Assembly: GCA_030549775.1 (NCBI GenBank)
Contig: CM060177.1
Span: 92,132,736 to 92,196,735 of the forward strand
From: Tamarix chinensis
Lineage: Eukaryota > Streptophyta > Magnoliopsida > Caryophyllales > Tamaricaceae
DNA: 64,000 nt
Reading direction: 5' to 3'
The first letter of the stretch is position 1, and every line of letters begins with the position of its first letter. Shown piece after piece: positions 46,430 through 57,190 of this stretch. A program made the translations under genes and the position numbers. The notes under the pieces were generated by a model, which worked only from the letters and a program-made list of their open reading frames with translations, was not told where the DNA came from and made no database searches.

Positions 46430-47152
46430 AATAATAATAATAATAATAGTAATACCAATGCTCCTAGAAATAGAACCCCTATTATTTTTAAGGCTAAGGC
46501 TAATAATGGTTTTAGGGATAAGATAATAATATAATATTAGTATTACTAACAAAGTACTAATATTATTAAAGATAGTAATGATATTAATTATATTTGGAAT
46601 AATAATAATATAAGGGGTTTGAATGTTTTTATCATAATAATATTAACAAAATAATAACAATAGTACTAGTAATAACTAATAATGATACCATAGTAATACT
46701 TCTAGTAACAAAGGCATTAGGAACAATATTGGCAAAGTTTGAATAATAATAATAATAATAATACTAAGGTTAGGTATTCTCCTTCTATAGTAACAAAAGG
46801 GAAAAACATGCCAACTTCGGTTTTAATAACGTTAATAATAATAAAAATAATAGTAATATTATTAACAATGCCAACAACAACAACAACAATAATAATAATG
46901 ATAATAATAATAGTAACAACAACAATAATAATAGTAATAATAATAATAAAGTAATAATGATAATAATAATAATAGTAATAATAATAAAAATAATAATGAT
47001 AATAATAATAACGTTAAGCATAGTAATAATAATGATAATAACCATAATATAGTAACCAAAATGATAATAGTAATATAAGGGTCCAAATATTTATTTTAAT
47101 AATAAAAGTGATATTGGATAAAGTTAGTATTAACAAGATTAACAAGATAGTA

Positions 47153-47186
<34 letters not shown>

Positions 47187-47265
47187 CAACAACAACAACA
47201 ATAATAATGATAATAATAATAGCAATAATAATAATAACAATATAGATAATACCATTAATATTATT
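46430..47265. repeat. AAT/AAC trinucleotide-rich array in member 8
   Basis: Long runs of AAT, interrupted by AGT, AAC and GAT triplets, fill most of this stretch; the cleanest parts are 46960-47000 and 47153-47220. The Asn- and Leu/Ile-only open frames here are artefacts of the repeat. Confidence 0.9.
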
Positions 47266-47299
47266 AAATAATTAATATTTGTATAAAGTAAGTTTAAGG

Positions 47300-48320
47300 G
47301 TTGGGAGAGTTAGAGAACCACCTAAGGCAGTGGTGGCACTGGCGGCGGCGCACAACGGCAGCGGCAGCGGCGGTTGTGCGAGTTTGAGGTGGAGGAAGAA
47401 GGAGAAAGGAGGGAGGAGGATAAGGAAGGGAGGAGGAAGAAAGGGAGGTGTGGGGAGGTAGAGAAGGCTCCTCTGGTTGTTTTGGAGGGTAGAGGTGGCG
47501 TTGGTGGCTGCGGGATTGACGGCGGTGGTGGTGGCGGTGCGAAGGGTGGTGGGGGCTGAAGTTGGTCATTTGGGGAGGGAGACTTTGCACGGCCGGGGTG
47601 GCTCGTGCAGGGGATATCAAGAGACGAGGAGGGCTTAGTTAGGTAGAGGGTGGCGCAAGGAGCAGTTTCGAGGGTGGTTTGGCTGGCGGCGATGGGCGGC
47701 GAGAAGGGCTGATTCTAGATTTTCGAGATCAAACTTTAAATTGAGGCAGGCTATGGGGTATATATATAGATCGATCGGCTGGGCAAGGACAAGGGGAAGA
47801 AGACAAAGGGGTGCAGATGCCAGGCATGCCGCCCGGTGGCGGCAGTCGAGGCGGTTCTGCCATGGCAGGGGCATAGAAGTCGAGGGAAGAGGGAAAGGGA
47901 AAAGGCCACGGTGCTCGGGAGAGGGGAATAGGTTGGTTGGGGTCGAAATTGTGAAAGAAAGCGACGAGAGAGGGAGGGAAGGACGGTGGCAGCGTTGGTG
48001 GCCGACAGAGCGCTGGGTTGCAGCTCCTCGGTCGCCGCCACGCCTCAGGGAAGAAGAAGAAGAGGAAAAGGGGGTGGACTGGACTGTCCTGGGGAAAGAA
48101 AGAAAAGAAAAAAATGGTTCGGTCGGCTGGGCGTTGGGGCGCAAAAGAAAAAAAGAAAGGCGGCTTGGGCCGCACGAGACAGGGGAGGGAGAAGGGATTT
48201 GGGCCGGCGGGCTGGCCCATTTCCAGGGGAGAAGGAAAAATAAGAAAAAGGAGAAAGGAGAGAAAAGGAAGAAAAGGAAGAAAAGGAAAAGAAAGGAGAA
48301 AAAGGAAAAAGGAAATTAGA
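47300..48320 (-). repeat. GC-rich, strand-biased pyrimidine block of member 8
   Basis: The plus strand is almost all A/G (gaggaagaaagggaggtg, gaagaaaaggaagaaaagg), i.e. the LTR's own strand is C/T-rich. Homologous blocks occur at 55030-55860 (member 9), 32930-33130 (member 7), 30050-30600 (member 6) and 17100-17800 (member 3). Confidence 0.75.
47759..47769 (-). promoter_or_regulatory. TATA-like box of LTR member 8
   Basis: The minus strand reads tctatatatatacc within the pyrimidine-rich block. Confidence 0.45.
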
Positions 48321-48376
48321 TGGGTTGGGGTATTTGGGGTGTTTGGTATTACTATATTTTTTTATATATATTTAAA

Positions 48377-48388
48377 ATTAATAATACT

Positions 48389-48442
<54 letters not shown>
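48377..48442. repeat. (AAT)n microsatellite near the member 8 start
   Basis: About 17 perfect AAT units on the plus strand, 220 bp inside the LTR's 5' end. Confidence 0.95.
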
Positions 48443-48666
48443 TAAATTCCTTTTTAGGTTAATTTGGCTATTTTGGATAAATTTCCTTAACTTTCATGTT
48501 AATTAGTAGAATACCCTAATTTTTTCCAATTAAATTCTTCATTATTTTCCTCTTGATTTGCCTTAATTAACTCTCTTAATTATAATAAAATCATTTATTT
48601 AATCAATTTCCCTAATAAATCCTTATTTGGCCATAATTTTTAGAATTAAAATTTTGGGGTATTTCA

Positions 48667-49112
48667 ATATTCCTCTTTTCAATTATTCTAATAAAATTAA
48701 AAAGATTAGAAATAGAAAAAGTAAGTGGATCTGACCTATTGAATCATGACTATATCCACTATTTTGATATGCAAATTTGATCGAGATGAAATTGGAACTA
48801 TTAACCCTTTTATTTCTATTTATTTTTTACTCCACACAAAATTTTCAATATTTCCAATTCAATCTTTTTATTCCTAGATATTTCATAGGAAAAAATGGGC
48901 TATTCTTTTTATTAATAGAGGAAAGGTGAATTCCAACTTACAATCTAAAAAATGCCATATTTAATATCTTTCTATGATTCTCATGTAGGATTATTATTTA
49001 TCTATATAACAAATTGAAATATATAATATATTTGAATTATATAAAAAGAAGAATATTTAGATATATCTATAAGATCATGGCTTCATGTACCAACTCTTTC
49101 TATATTGATGCA

Positions 49113-49177
<65 letters not shown>

Positions 49178-49807
49178 CTAGACAATGTGATGGAGAATGC
49201 ATATAAAATAGACACTTTCATTTCCAATCTCCTATTATTAGATTTAATATTGTATGGAATTTCAATTAAGAATAGTAAATTCTGATAGACAAAATAAAAG
49301 TATGTATAAAAATATTTGAAGTACCTTTCTTTCTTTTACCTATAAAATTGTAAAGATATACTCTAAAGTTTTTTTTTCATCCAAAGGAAAAAAATAAAGA
49401 AAATAAAAGTGATAAGTATAAAACTAGAGTAGTATACATAGAAATTTTAAAAATCTATCAAGATATTGAATTTCATTTTTTTCTAATCTCATGAATAAGA
49501 TTAATAGTAGGGGGTTGATGGAAAGAGGGAATCCGATCTGGGAATTAATCGATAATGAGAAAAGAGATTGCTTATTCCTTGAACAAGTTATTTCAAAAAA
49601 TTCTTGATTTGTCATAAAAAATTCATATTTCAGGTGGTTATTCAGAATAGGAAAGAATAATCAAATTAAGGATGTGTTTTTTTTTCTTCAAAACCAATTG
49701 TAAGGTCTAGTGTATGAGAACTCAAATCATACATAAAATATCGAATTCTTAGACTCTATAAAATGCTATGAGGTGTTTGGAAATGGTTGAAGCAGTTAAA
49801 TAGGAGG
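48667..49807 (+). other. Plastid trnT-psbD spacer (right part)
   Basis: It resumes after the LTR with 'aagtaagtggatctgacc' and 'ttgaatcatgactatatcc', close to the conserved region upstream of plastid psbD that holds the light-responsive promoter. An (AT)n run at 49119-49173 is an expansion. No gene lies in it; a minus-strand frame at 49424-49615 is chance. Confidence 0.8.
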
Positions 49808-50865
49808 ATGACTATAACTATATCCGTTAGTAAATTTATTAAAGATGAAAATGATTTATTTGATATCATGGATGACTAGTTGTAGAGGGACCATTTTGTT
49901 TTTGTAGGTTGGTTCACTCTATTTCTCTTTCCTTTTGCTTATTTCACTTTAGGAGGTTGGTTTACAGGTACAACCTTTGTAACTTCATGGTATACCCACA
50001 GATTGGCTAGTTCTTATTTAGAAGGCTACAATTTCTTAATCGTAATAGTTCTACTCATGCTAATAGTTTAGCACACTCGATGTTGTTACTATAGGGTCCT
50101 AAAGCACAAGGAGATTTTACTTGTTGGTGTCAATTTGGCGGCATCTTGACTTTTGTTGCTCTCCATGGTGCTTTCACACTAATAGGTTTTATGTTACGTC
50201 AATTCGAACTTGCTCGATCTAAATAATTACGACCTTATAATGCAATTACATTCTCGAGTCCAATTGATGTTTTTGTTTCTGTATTTCTAATTTATCCACT
50301 AGGACAGTCTAGTTGGTTTTTTGCACCTAGTTTTGGTGTAGCGGCTATATTTCAATTCATCCAATTTTTTCAAGGGTTTCATAATTAGAAGCTAAACCCT
50401 TTTCATATGATGGGAGTTTCTAGTATATTCGGCACTGCTCTACTATGTGCTACTCATGGTGCTACTATAAAAATACCTTATTTGAAGATGGTGATGACGC
50501 CAATATATTTTGGACTTTTAACCTAACTTAAGATGAAGAAACTTATTTAATGGTCACCGCTTGTGGTGCCAAATATTTGGGGTTACTCTTTCCAATAAAC
50601 TCTGGTTACATTTCTTTATGTTATTTGTACCAGTAACCATTTTATGGATGAGTTCTCGTAGAGTAGTCAGTCTAGCTTTAAACCTACATGCCTATAACTT
50701 TGTTTCACAAGAAATCTATACGGTAGAAGATCTTAAATTTGAGACTTTCTACACCAAAATTATTTTGTTAAATGAAGGTATTCGTGCTTGGATGGCGGCT
50801 CAAGATCAGCCTCATGAAAACTTTATATTCCCTTAGAAGGTTTTATCATGTGGAAAATCTCTTTA
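49808..50865 (+). pseudogene. psbD: psbD pseudogene (photosystem II D2)
   Basis: It starts at ATG 49808 behind a preserved AGGAGG and ends at TAA 50863, so it is nearly full length for D2 (353 residues). An ACTATA duplication follows the start codon. Stops at 49877 (TAG for Trp in DDW) and 49883 (TAG for Arg) block it early. Recognisable parts include [33 protein letters not shown] and, in an open C-terminal stretch (50561-50836), [11 protein letters not shown] and [17 protein letters not shown]. Internal frameshifts also occur. Confidence 0.95.
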
Positions 50866-51363
50866 ATGGAACTTTAACTTTAGCCCATTATGATCAAGAA
50901 ACCATTGGTTTTGCTGGGTGGGCCACGAATGCCTGACCTATCAATTTATCTGGTAAAGTACTAGGAGCTCATATAGCCTATGCTGGATTAATTGTATTTT
51001 GGGCCGGAGCAATGAACCTACTTGAAGTGGCTCATTTTATACCAGAGAAACCCATGTATGAACAAGGATTAATTTTACTTCCCCACCTAGCAAGTCTAAG
51101 GTGGGGGTAGGCCCTAGTGGAGAAGTTATCAACACTTTTTTATACTTTGTATCTGAAGTACTTTACTTAATTTCCTTAGCAATATTGGGCTTTGGCAGTA
51201 TTTATCATGCACTTTTGGGACTTGAGAATCTTGAAGAATCTTTTCCATTCTTTGGTTATGTATGGAAATATCAAAATAAAATGACCACAATTTTGGTCAT
51301 TCACTTAATCTTGTTAGGTATAGGTGCTTTTATTCTCATATTCAAGGCTCTTTTTTTTCGAGG
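50814..51363 (+). pseudogene. psbC: psbC pseudogene, truncated (photosystem II CP43)
   Basis: It overlaps the end of psbD as in plastomes (ATG at 50814; the upstream GTG start has become TTG). Frames read [11 protein letters not shown], then TGA where CGA is expected, then LSGKVLGAH and [10 protein letters not shown] is lost in the run near 51106, which shifts the frame; [13 protein letters not shown] follows and continues to [10 protein letters not shown]. Homology stops at about residue 180 of 473, at 51363. Confidence 0.95.
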
Positions 51364-51370
51364 GCACCCA

Positions 51371-51416
51371 TCCAACATCTAATACTGCCATGGTGCTCAG
51401 CAATATTAGATGTTGG
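51371..51416. repeat. Inverted repeat at the right plastid-nuclear junction
   Basis: tccaacatctaatactgc (51371-51388) and gcaatattagatgttgg (51400-51416) are reverse complements with one mismatch and an 11-base loop. The same motif occurs at 39623-39641. Confidence 0.85.
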
Positions 51417-53155
51417 TCTTACTAGGGGTGCTAAGGCTGAAGCCTTTTGAGCATATGACAATTTGTATAAGAGAAACTCATGCTTGTTTTAGCCAGGGAT
51501 GGAGTGTAGGTCATTGCGTTATACGGGTTCATTAATAAAGAAGTGTCGATGAATGTGGTTTGGTAAGGGGTGTAGGACATTGAAATGATTTGTGAGGGAC
51601 CATACAATGATATGATCTTGAGTGTTCAAGGTTAAGTCACCATGAGGAGGTTAGATATGCCACAACAAATTATGTTGGGTATGAGACATTGGTTGGATTT
51701 TGAGCTTTATGAGGCAACATATGGTGTTTATGTATTATTTTCCTAACATTGGGTAGGTGCTAAAGGACTATTAGGGGGACAATGCAACATAGGAAAATGA
51801 TGTTAGGAACTCTCTATGGTAAAAATGAGGGCATTTGAGATTTTAGGTGTGGAGGTCTTATCATGGGATATTACCGAGTGTATACCCTAATTATCCGAAT
51901 GACACTTACAAGTATTTTAAAGAAGTGAGAGAGTAGATATTTCTATGAGACTCACAGACTTGGTGGGTGATCGATCACATCCGATGTGATGAAGATTAGA
52001 AGAAGCTTTAAGAATTTTGGGATTCTCCTATATACAAGGTAATTGTATTAATTATATATAAATAAACATAAAATTTATTAATGCTAATTAAGTTTTGTCA
52101 ATTTTTTTTGTTGATTTGATGTGCATAAAAAGTCTGAAAGAAATACAAGAAATAGAGCCTAACAACAATATCCTACATATATCTCTCAATTCTACTTCAA
52201 AAAGGTATTGAGTACATATTTTATAGTTTTATTCATTATTTATAATGATATACATGAAATAATATATATTTTTTTTTATAAATATGGGCCAACTCTAATG
52301 CCCAAAATTTTTTGGCGAGGTCAAGACTTTCAAAAAGAGACATACCAAGGATGGAAAATGGTAAGCAAGGTTGCAGAAGAGAAATATATAAGTATATAAT
52401 TCTTTCAAGGAATTAATATAACTAGAGTATATTTTAAGCTAATTAATTAAATTTATTTTTTGAATATATAAAATAAAATGGTGGAGAGGAAGGATAAGGG
52501 GATAGAGGAGGCTTGAATACAATCACTTGGGAGTTGATGTGGATCTACTGAGCTAATACAGATTGATAAGGTGAACATTTTTCAAGTTCTTAGAAAATTT
52601 CATGACCATGATAGATCTATTGGTAGATTGTTAAATGACTCTTCATCTGCATTATCTTCAACACCACCACTACCACCATCTTCTATAAGTACCAATGCTT
52701 TTACATACTTGATGAGAATTATGATAAGTTGGCTAAAGCATGGTAAAATGTTAAAGCAATAATAATAAACCATTAAGTTTTAGAATTTTGCGATAAAATA
52801 CTTGAGACAACAAGTTTTGGAGTAGGAAGGGGAGGAAGAGGATGAGCCCATATGATGGGGGTGATGTTTTATCATAGATTAGAAATGGTCATGTGTTATC
52901 GATGACTTTTGTAGTGTATATAATATTCGTATTTTGAATGCTTTACATTTAATGTTTTAAATTTTATATACTTTATTTTCTTACTATTAGTAATTATCCT
53001 AAATTTAATACTTAATTAATAATCAATTAATATATATATATATATATTAAAATAATTATAAAATTAAAAATAAAATATTGAATTATATTTAATAATCATT
53101 CCAATAACCTATAAGGTCATTCTAATATGGCAACGCAAAATTTAAAATATATGAA
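51417..53155. other. Unassigned block right of the plastid insertion
   Basis: Fragmentary frames can be read (for example PNDTYKYFKEVRE near 51895; the 63-codon frames 52208-52399 and 52571-52762) but I recognise no family. It may be the inner part of the CACTA-like element ending at 54298. A (TA)n run lies near 53033-53050. Confidence 0.3.
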
Positions 53156-53301
53156 TTTGATTTTTAGTCACAATAGGGGTCGTCATAATTAGAGATGGCA
53201 ATGGGTATTAGACAACATATATCCATCAAACTCCCCTCTTTTTTATCTAGTTCCAGACTTAGACTAGGCCTGTGAGACTCGTTTAATACATGTGTGTGTG
53301 T

Positions 53302-53333
53302 GTGTATGTACATACACATACATACATACATGT
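53302..53333. repeat. (TG)n / (ACAT)n mixed microsatellite
   Basis: A 'tgtgtgtgtgtgtatgtaca' run passes into an acatacatacat run, giving an imperfect palindrome. Confidence 0.9.
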
Positions 53334-53790
53334 TAACATTATGTTTGTCATCATAATATTGTTTAAATATAATTGTATATTTACTTTATAAGCAACATGT
53401 ATAATATTTTATTTTAAAAGTATTAAAATACTATTTAAAAAAGTTAAAGTAACTATTTTAAAATATTTATCTTCTCATTCAAAATATTTTTTTTAACAAA
53501 ATATACATATTAAGCTATATAAAATATAAAAGTTTTTGTATTTACATAGATTATTGATTTTTTTTATAAAAATATCCAGGCTTATTTAAGATTTGTTTAG
53601 GGCTCATTTATCCACTATACCTAGTGGTTTTCAATCAAGTTTTGATCTAGGTAATGTAAATAGGTCGGGATCTAGATCTTGACAAACTAGATTCAAACCC
53701 AACTGGTTGTCATCCCTAATTATAATAGACTTATGTGTTGTTGCAATAGGATGGAATTTTTTTTTAGTTAACCTTTCAACGACCGTAGGA

Positions 53791-54060
53791 GTTGTCATAA
53801 TAATTCAATTGTCACCGTAAAAGAGTGTCACAAAACTTTTTAAAATTTGAATTTTACTTTCAATGACAACGAGGTTGCCATAATTGACCATATAGTTGTC
53901 ACAATAGAATGAAATATTTAAAAAAAATATGAATTCTACTTTCAACAACATTGAGTTGTCGTAATAGACCCCATAATCATCGTAATAGAGTGACATAAAT
54001 TTTGGAAAAGTTTGAATTTGGCTTTCACTAACGAATTTGTCAACATAATATACCCTGAGT
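53791..54060 (+). repeat. ~82-bp tandem repeats in the CACTA-like end
   Basis: Units start at gttgtcataa (53791), gttgccataa (53874), gttgtcgtaa (53955) and a decayed fourth near 54036. Each contains a second half-motif (ttgtcac or atcgtaatagagtg) and ends with a 'ttgaattttactttcaa'-type stretch. Confidence 0.85.
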
Positions 54061-54298
54061 CATTCCAATACTTAATTTATATTTTTGAAATTATTATTGA
54101 AATAATTATTAAACAAGGATTTTTTTTTCAAAAAAAAGTAATTATAGTTGGGTTATAAGGATAGCTATGTTGTCGCTATAGGCCCCTTTTTCTCTAATGA
54201 CTTCATGTCGTTGCGTACTTAGTTCTTTCACAACAAAACATTTACAATGACAATTCTATAACAACATGCCATTGTAATATCCTATATTTCTTGTAGTG

Positions 54299-54708
54299 TA
54301 TGCCCTAGTACTATTGGTCAAATCTACACGCCTTATTTCTTATTCTTTTCCATGGAGTGTCAATTGAATATTTGATCCCACAATTACTAGATAAGTGCAA
54401 TGGCCATGGTAGCTATGCATTCTATCGCATGATCATTGAAGTCGTAGGTAGAGGAAAAGTGAATCAACCTTAATGTCCCAACTGCCACAAGTTCACCTAA
54501 CAAACAACATTAACTAGCCCACAAATCTCCTATATAAATAGAGACCTATATAACTTAAGAACAAATATTGGCTGACTTGCATAGTTCAACTAGTAATGAA
54601 TAACTCTACCTTGTTGCTACAAAACTGCTGTGCTATTTTCACAAGCACACAGATTCATTAAAGCATTTCAAGGTCATATCCCATAGGGACTTCGTAATTG
54701 ATTACAAT
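54299..54708 (-). other. Left flank of the gypsy-like element hit by member 9
   Basis: The end, 'atcccatagggacttcgtaa', continues directly into 59306 ('ttctttactattttaact') if the LTR and one duplication are removed. This junction type is common near plant LTR-element ends. No gene is present. Confidence 0.45.
54704..54708 (+). repeat. Left target-site duplication (ACAAT) of LTR member 9
   Basis: Identical to 59301-59305 across a 4,592-bp insertion. Confidence 0.9.
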
Positions 54709-55029
54709 TGTAATCCCCTGAAATTTTAAAAGCCTATAATTTAATAAATAAATTTTAATTGGGATAAATTAGCCTTTGAACCTATTTAATTTAATTATTT
54801 TATAGATTTTTGAGTAAATAAAATTGGGTATAAATATTTAATAAATTAAAATAAATATTTTGTTATTTTATCACACTCTTATTATTTAAATAAATTTTTA
54901 AACCCTTATTTTACTAAAATTATCCTTTTTAACCCTTATATTTAAATTAAATTAAATTAAATTATTAAATCAATTTATTACCCAAAAATATTATATTTTA
55001 CTATTCTATGAATTAAATTATTTTATTTT

Positions 55030-55860
55030 CTTTTTCCTTTTTCCCTTTTTACTTCTCCTTTCTCTTCTTTTTCTCTTTTCTTTCTTTTTCTTCTTCTTTG
55101 GGTCGCCGGCTGGCTGGCCTGCCCTTTCCCCCTCCTGCACCTTGGGCCACCGACCCGTCTCTCCCCCTCCTCCCTCCTTTCCTTTTCCTTTCCTCGGCCC
55201 GGCTCCTTTCTTCCTTCTCTTGCATGAGCCGGTCTGCCTCCCTTTCTTTTCTTTCCTTTCTTCCCCAACCGGGCCGACCCGCGTCTTTTTTTCCTTCGGT
55301 CGCCCGTCGCACCAGCCCTCTCCCCTTCTTCTTCTTTCTTTCTTCTTCCTCTTTCCTCGGCAAGAATCCCGACCAACCCGCCATCACTGCCACCCCACTT
55401 GCAAACCCCTCTCCCCTTTTCATCTCCCTAACCCTCTCTTTCTCTCCCTCCCGCCATTTCTTTGCCCATCCCGGCCCCACCATCTCTCCCCTCCCCACTC
55501 CCTACCATCACCATTCCCCTCTCCCCTTCTCCCTCTCCCCTTCTCCCTCTCCCTGCAACTCCCATTCCCCTACCACCCTAACGCCGCCCTCAAGACACCC
55601 TATCCCCTCCTGTCTCTCCTTCTTCTTTTTCTTCTTCCCTTCCTGTTCCATTCGGCCATTTTCTCGATCCTCACATGCCTTCCCCGACCTCCTTTTCTCC
55701 CTTTCACCACTTACACCCCCTCTCCACCTCTGCATCCTTCCCTTTCCTTAAATCCTCCCCCACATGCCCTTTTTCTTAGCCCCAAAACCCCAACCCGAAA
55801 ATAGCCTATTTTCCCTCCTTTCACCCACTTTTGAGCCTCTCCCCTCATTTCTTTGCATGC
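55030..55860 (+). repeat. GC-rich pyrimidine block of member 9
   Basis: Almost pure C/T sequence with runs such as ccctctccccttctccctct, contrasting with AT-rich flanks. It is shared in position (roughly 300 bp in from the LTR start) and strand bias with the other members. Confidence 0.8.
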
Positions 55861-56524
55861 AGCTCATACTATATGAGCAGTATGAGCTGCTTTCTCTCTT
55901 GTTTTAGTTGGGTAATGATTTTTAAGGTATAATAGTATTTTGATTCAAGTATTTGATTAATTAAGCATTATAAAGTTTTATACTTTGATTCTTACTATTT
56001 CTAACATAATAAACCTTGATAATATTTTTAGGTATTGGTTTTGATAATCAAAGCTTGAACCTTAAACTGGAATACTGGTAAGGTTTGTTTTTGCAGGAAT
56101 CAAGGTAACTATTAAATCCCACTTAAACGCATGGATAACGTATATTAGTACATTAGGCATTTTTAATGTGTATTATGCTTGATATATGTTGTTTAATATA
56201 TTATATGTGGTTTCTTGTGTTGGTTGATAAAAGGAAGCATGATAGGTTATATGATATGTATGAGAATATTGTTTAAGGTAAGAGTTTGGCTGTTAATGAA
56301 AATGTTAAGTATTATCCATGTTGTATTATGCTATTGTGATCTTAATGCATGATTAGTATCCTATGAGCCTTAGGGGTATTTTAGTAATATATCTTGTACA
56401 AGAATATGGCCTAGTATATATATATGAGTGCTAATAAGTATTATATTAAATATAAGAGTTGTGGATGAGGTATTAATATTAATATTTTATGTAGTAATGA
56501 TAATTTGATATAAGTGGTGTACTA

Positions 56525-57190
56525 AGGGGTAAAATGATAATTTTTATTTAAAAAGGGTATTATGGTAATTTTGGAGGCAAGGGTAAAGTGGTAAATTGTA
56601 CGTAAAAATGGTAAATTGGTAATTATGTAATTAAGGGGTAAAAATGGTAATTTTGTAATTAAAGGGGTTGAATGATAATTTTGTAATTAAAGGGGCAAAA
56701 TGGTAATTTTGTGAACAAAGGGTAAAATAGTAATTAAAGGGTAAATTAGTAATTTTGTAATAAAAGGGTAAAATGGTAATTTGAAATTAAGGATAAAATG
56801 ATAATCTTATAAGTGAGAGGGTGTTATGGTAATTTTTGGAAGTTAAGGGGTAAAATGGTAAATTTGAAAGTAAAGGGGTAAAATGGTAATTTTGTAAATA
56901 AAAGGGGTAAAGTGGAAATTTGAAAGGAGTAACTTGGTAATTATAATAATTGAGAAGGGTAAAATTATAATTTAATAAAAGAGAAGGGAAAATGATAATT
57001 TAATAATGGAGAAGGGTAAAACGGTAAATATGATAAATGTGAAGGGCAATTTGGTAACTTAACCAATTAAAGGGGTAATTTGATAATTAGGGTCATGAAC
57101 AGGGGTAATTTGGTAATTTGACCAACTAAAGGGCAATTTGTTAATTATAATAAAGGAAATGGGTAAATTGGTAAACTAACCAACCAAATA
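56525..57190 (+). repeat. Degenerate tandem repeat 'GGGGTAAAATGGTAATTT' in member 9
   Basis: About 20 or more units of ~25-30 bp, each with a ggggtaaaatggtaattt-like core and a variable tail (tgtaattaaa, gaaattaagg, gtaaataaaa). It occupies the zone where member 8 has the AAT array. Confidence 0.9.

Larger units (their letters stand above)
43850..48666 (-). repeat. Long LTR (member 8), solo, inserted in the plastid DNA
   Basis: Boundaries are TG…CA: plus-strand start tgtaacacccccaaattt, end aaaattttggggtatttca. ATATT duplications flank it and plastid trnT-psbD spacer continues on both sides. The orientation is minus. Landmarks (minus strand): pyrimidine-rich block 48300-47300, TATA at 47769, AAT array, GGTAAGGATG at 46105, 50-bp repeats 44950-44555, and the terminal block 'ccttagcacttagtattgg' near 44000. 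No retroelement protein is present. Several open frames at 47279-48506 on both strands are arginine-, lysine- and glycine-rich or proline- and serine-rich shadows of the simple-sequence block. Confidence 0.92.
40100..51363 (+). other. Nuclear plastid DNA insertion (NUPT), petN-psbM spacer to psbC
   Basis: The plastid order is preserved: psbM (minus), trnD-GUC, trnY-GUA and trnE-UUC (minus), trnT-GGU (plus), psbD (plus), psbC (plus, truncated). After removing the 4.8-kb LTR at 43850 it is about 6.4 kb. Frameshifts, stops and lost stems show that it is nuclear and old, not a plastome. Many changes are C-to-T or G-to-A, as expected for methylated nuclear DNA. The gene order is the common angiosperm one and not that of grasses. 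Confidence 0.95.
53160..54298 (-). mobile_element. CACTA-like element terminus with subterminal repeats
   Basis: The right boundary reads atatttcttgtagtg (54284-54298), i.e. CACTACAAGAAATAT on the minus strand, the classic CACTA (En/Spm) end. Inward, the sequence is packed with variants of gttgtcataataga, as expected for subterminal transposase-binding repeats. A left CACTA end was not found, so size and content are unknown. Confidence 0.65.

Noticed and set aside
46739..47086. Asn/Thr/Ile-only and Leu-only open frames
   Set aside because: They are translations of AAT/AAC triplet repeats.
47635..48506. Several 85-192-codon frames on both strands (Arg/Lys/Gly-rich or Pro/Ser-rich)
   Set aside because: Same purine/pyrimidine block in LTR member 8; all frames are open because of low complexity.
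49808..51363. An actual plastome segment (assembly contamination)
   Set aside because: Stops and frameshifts in psbM, psbD and psbC plus a nuclear-type LTR with target duplication argue for a nuclear copy.
55098..55804. Two overlapping 217-220-codon open frames rich in Pro, Ser, Leu and Phe
   Set aside because: They lie only in the C/T-rich block of an LTR, in two frames at once, with long minus-strand frames as well. This is what simple composition gives; no domain is seen.
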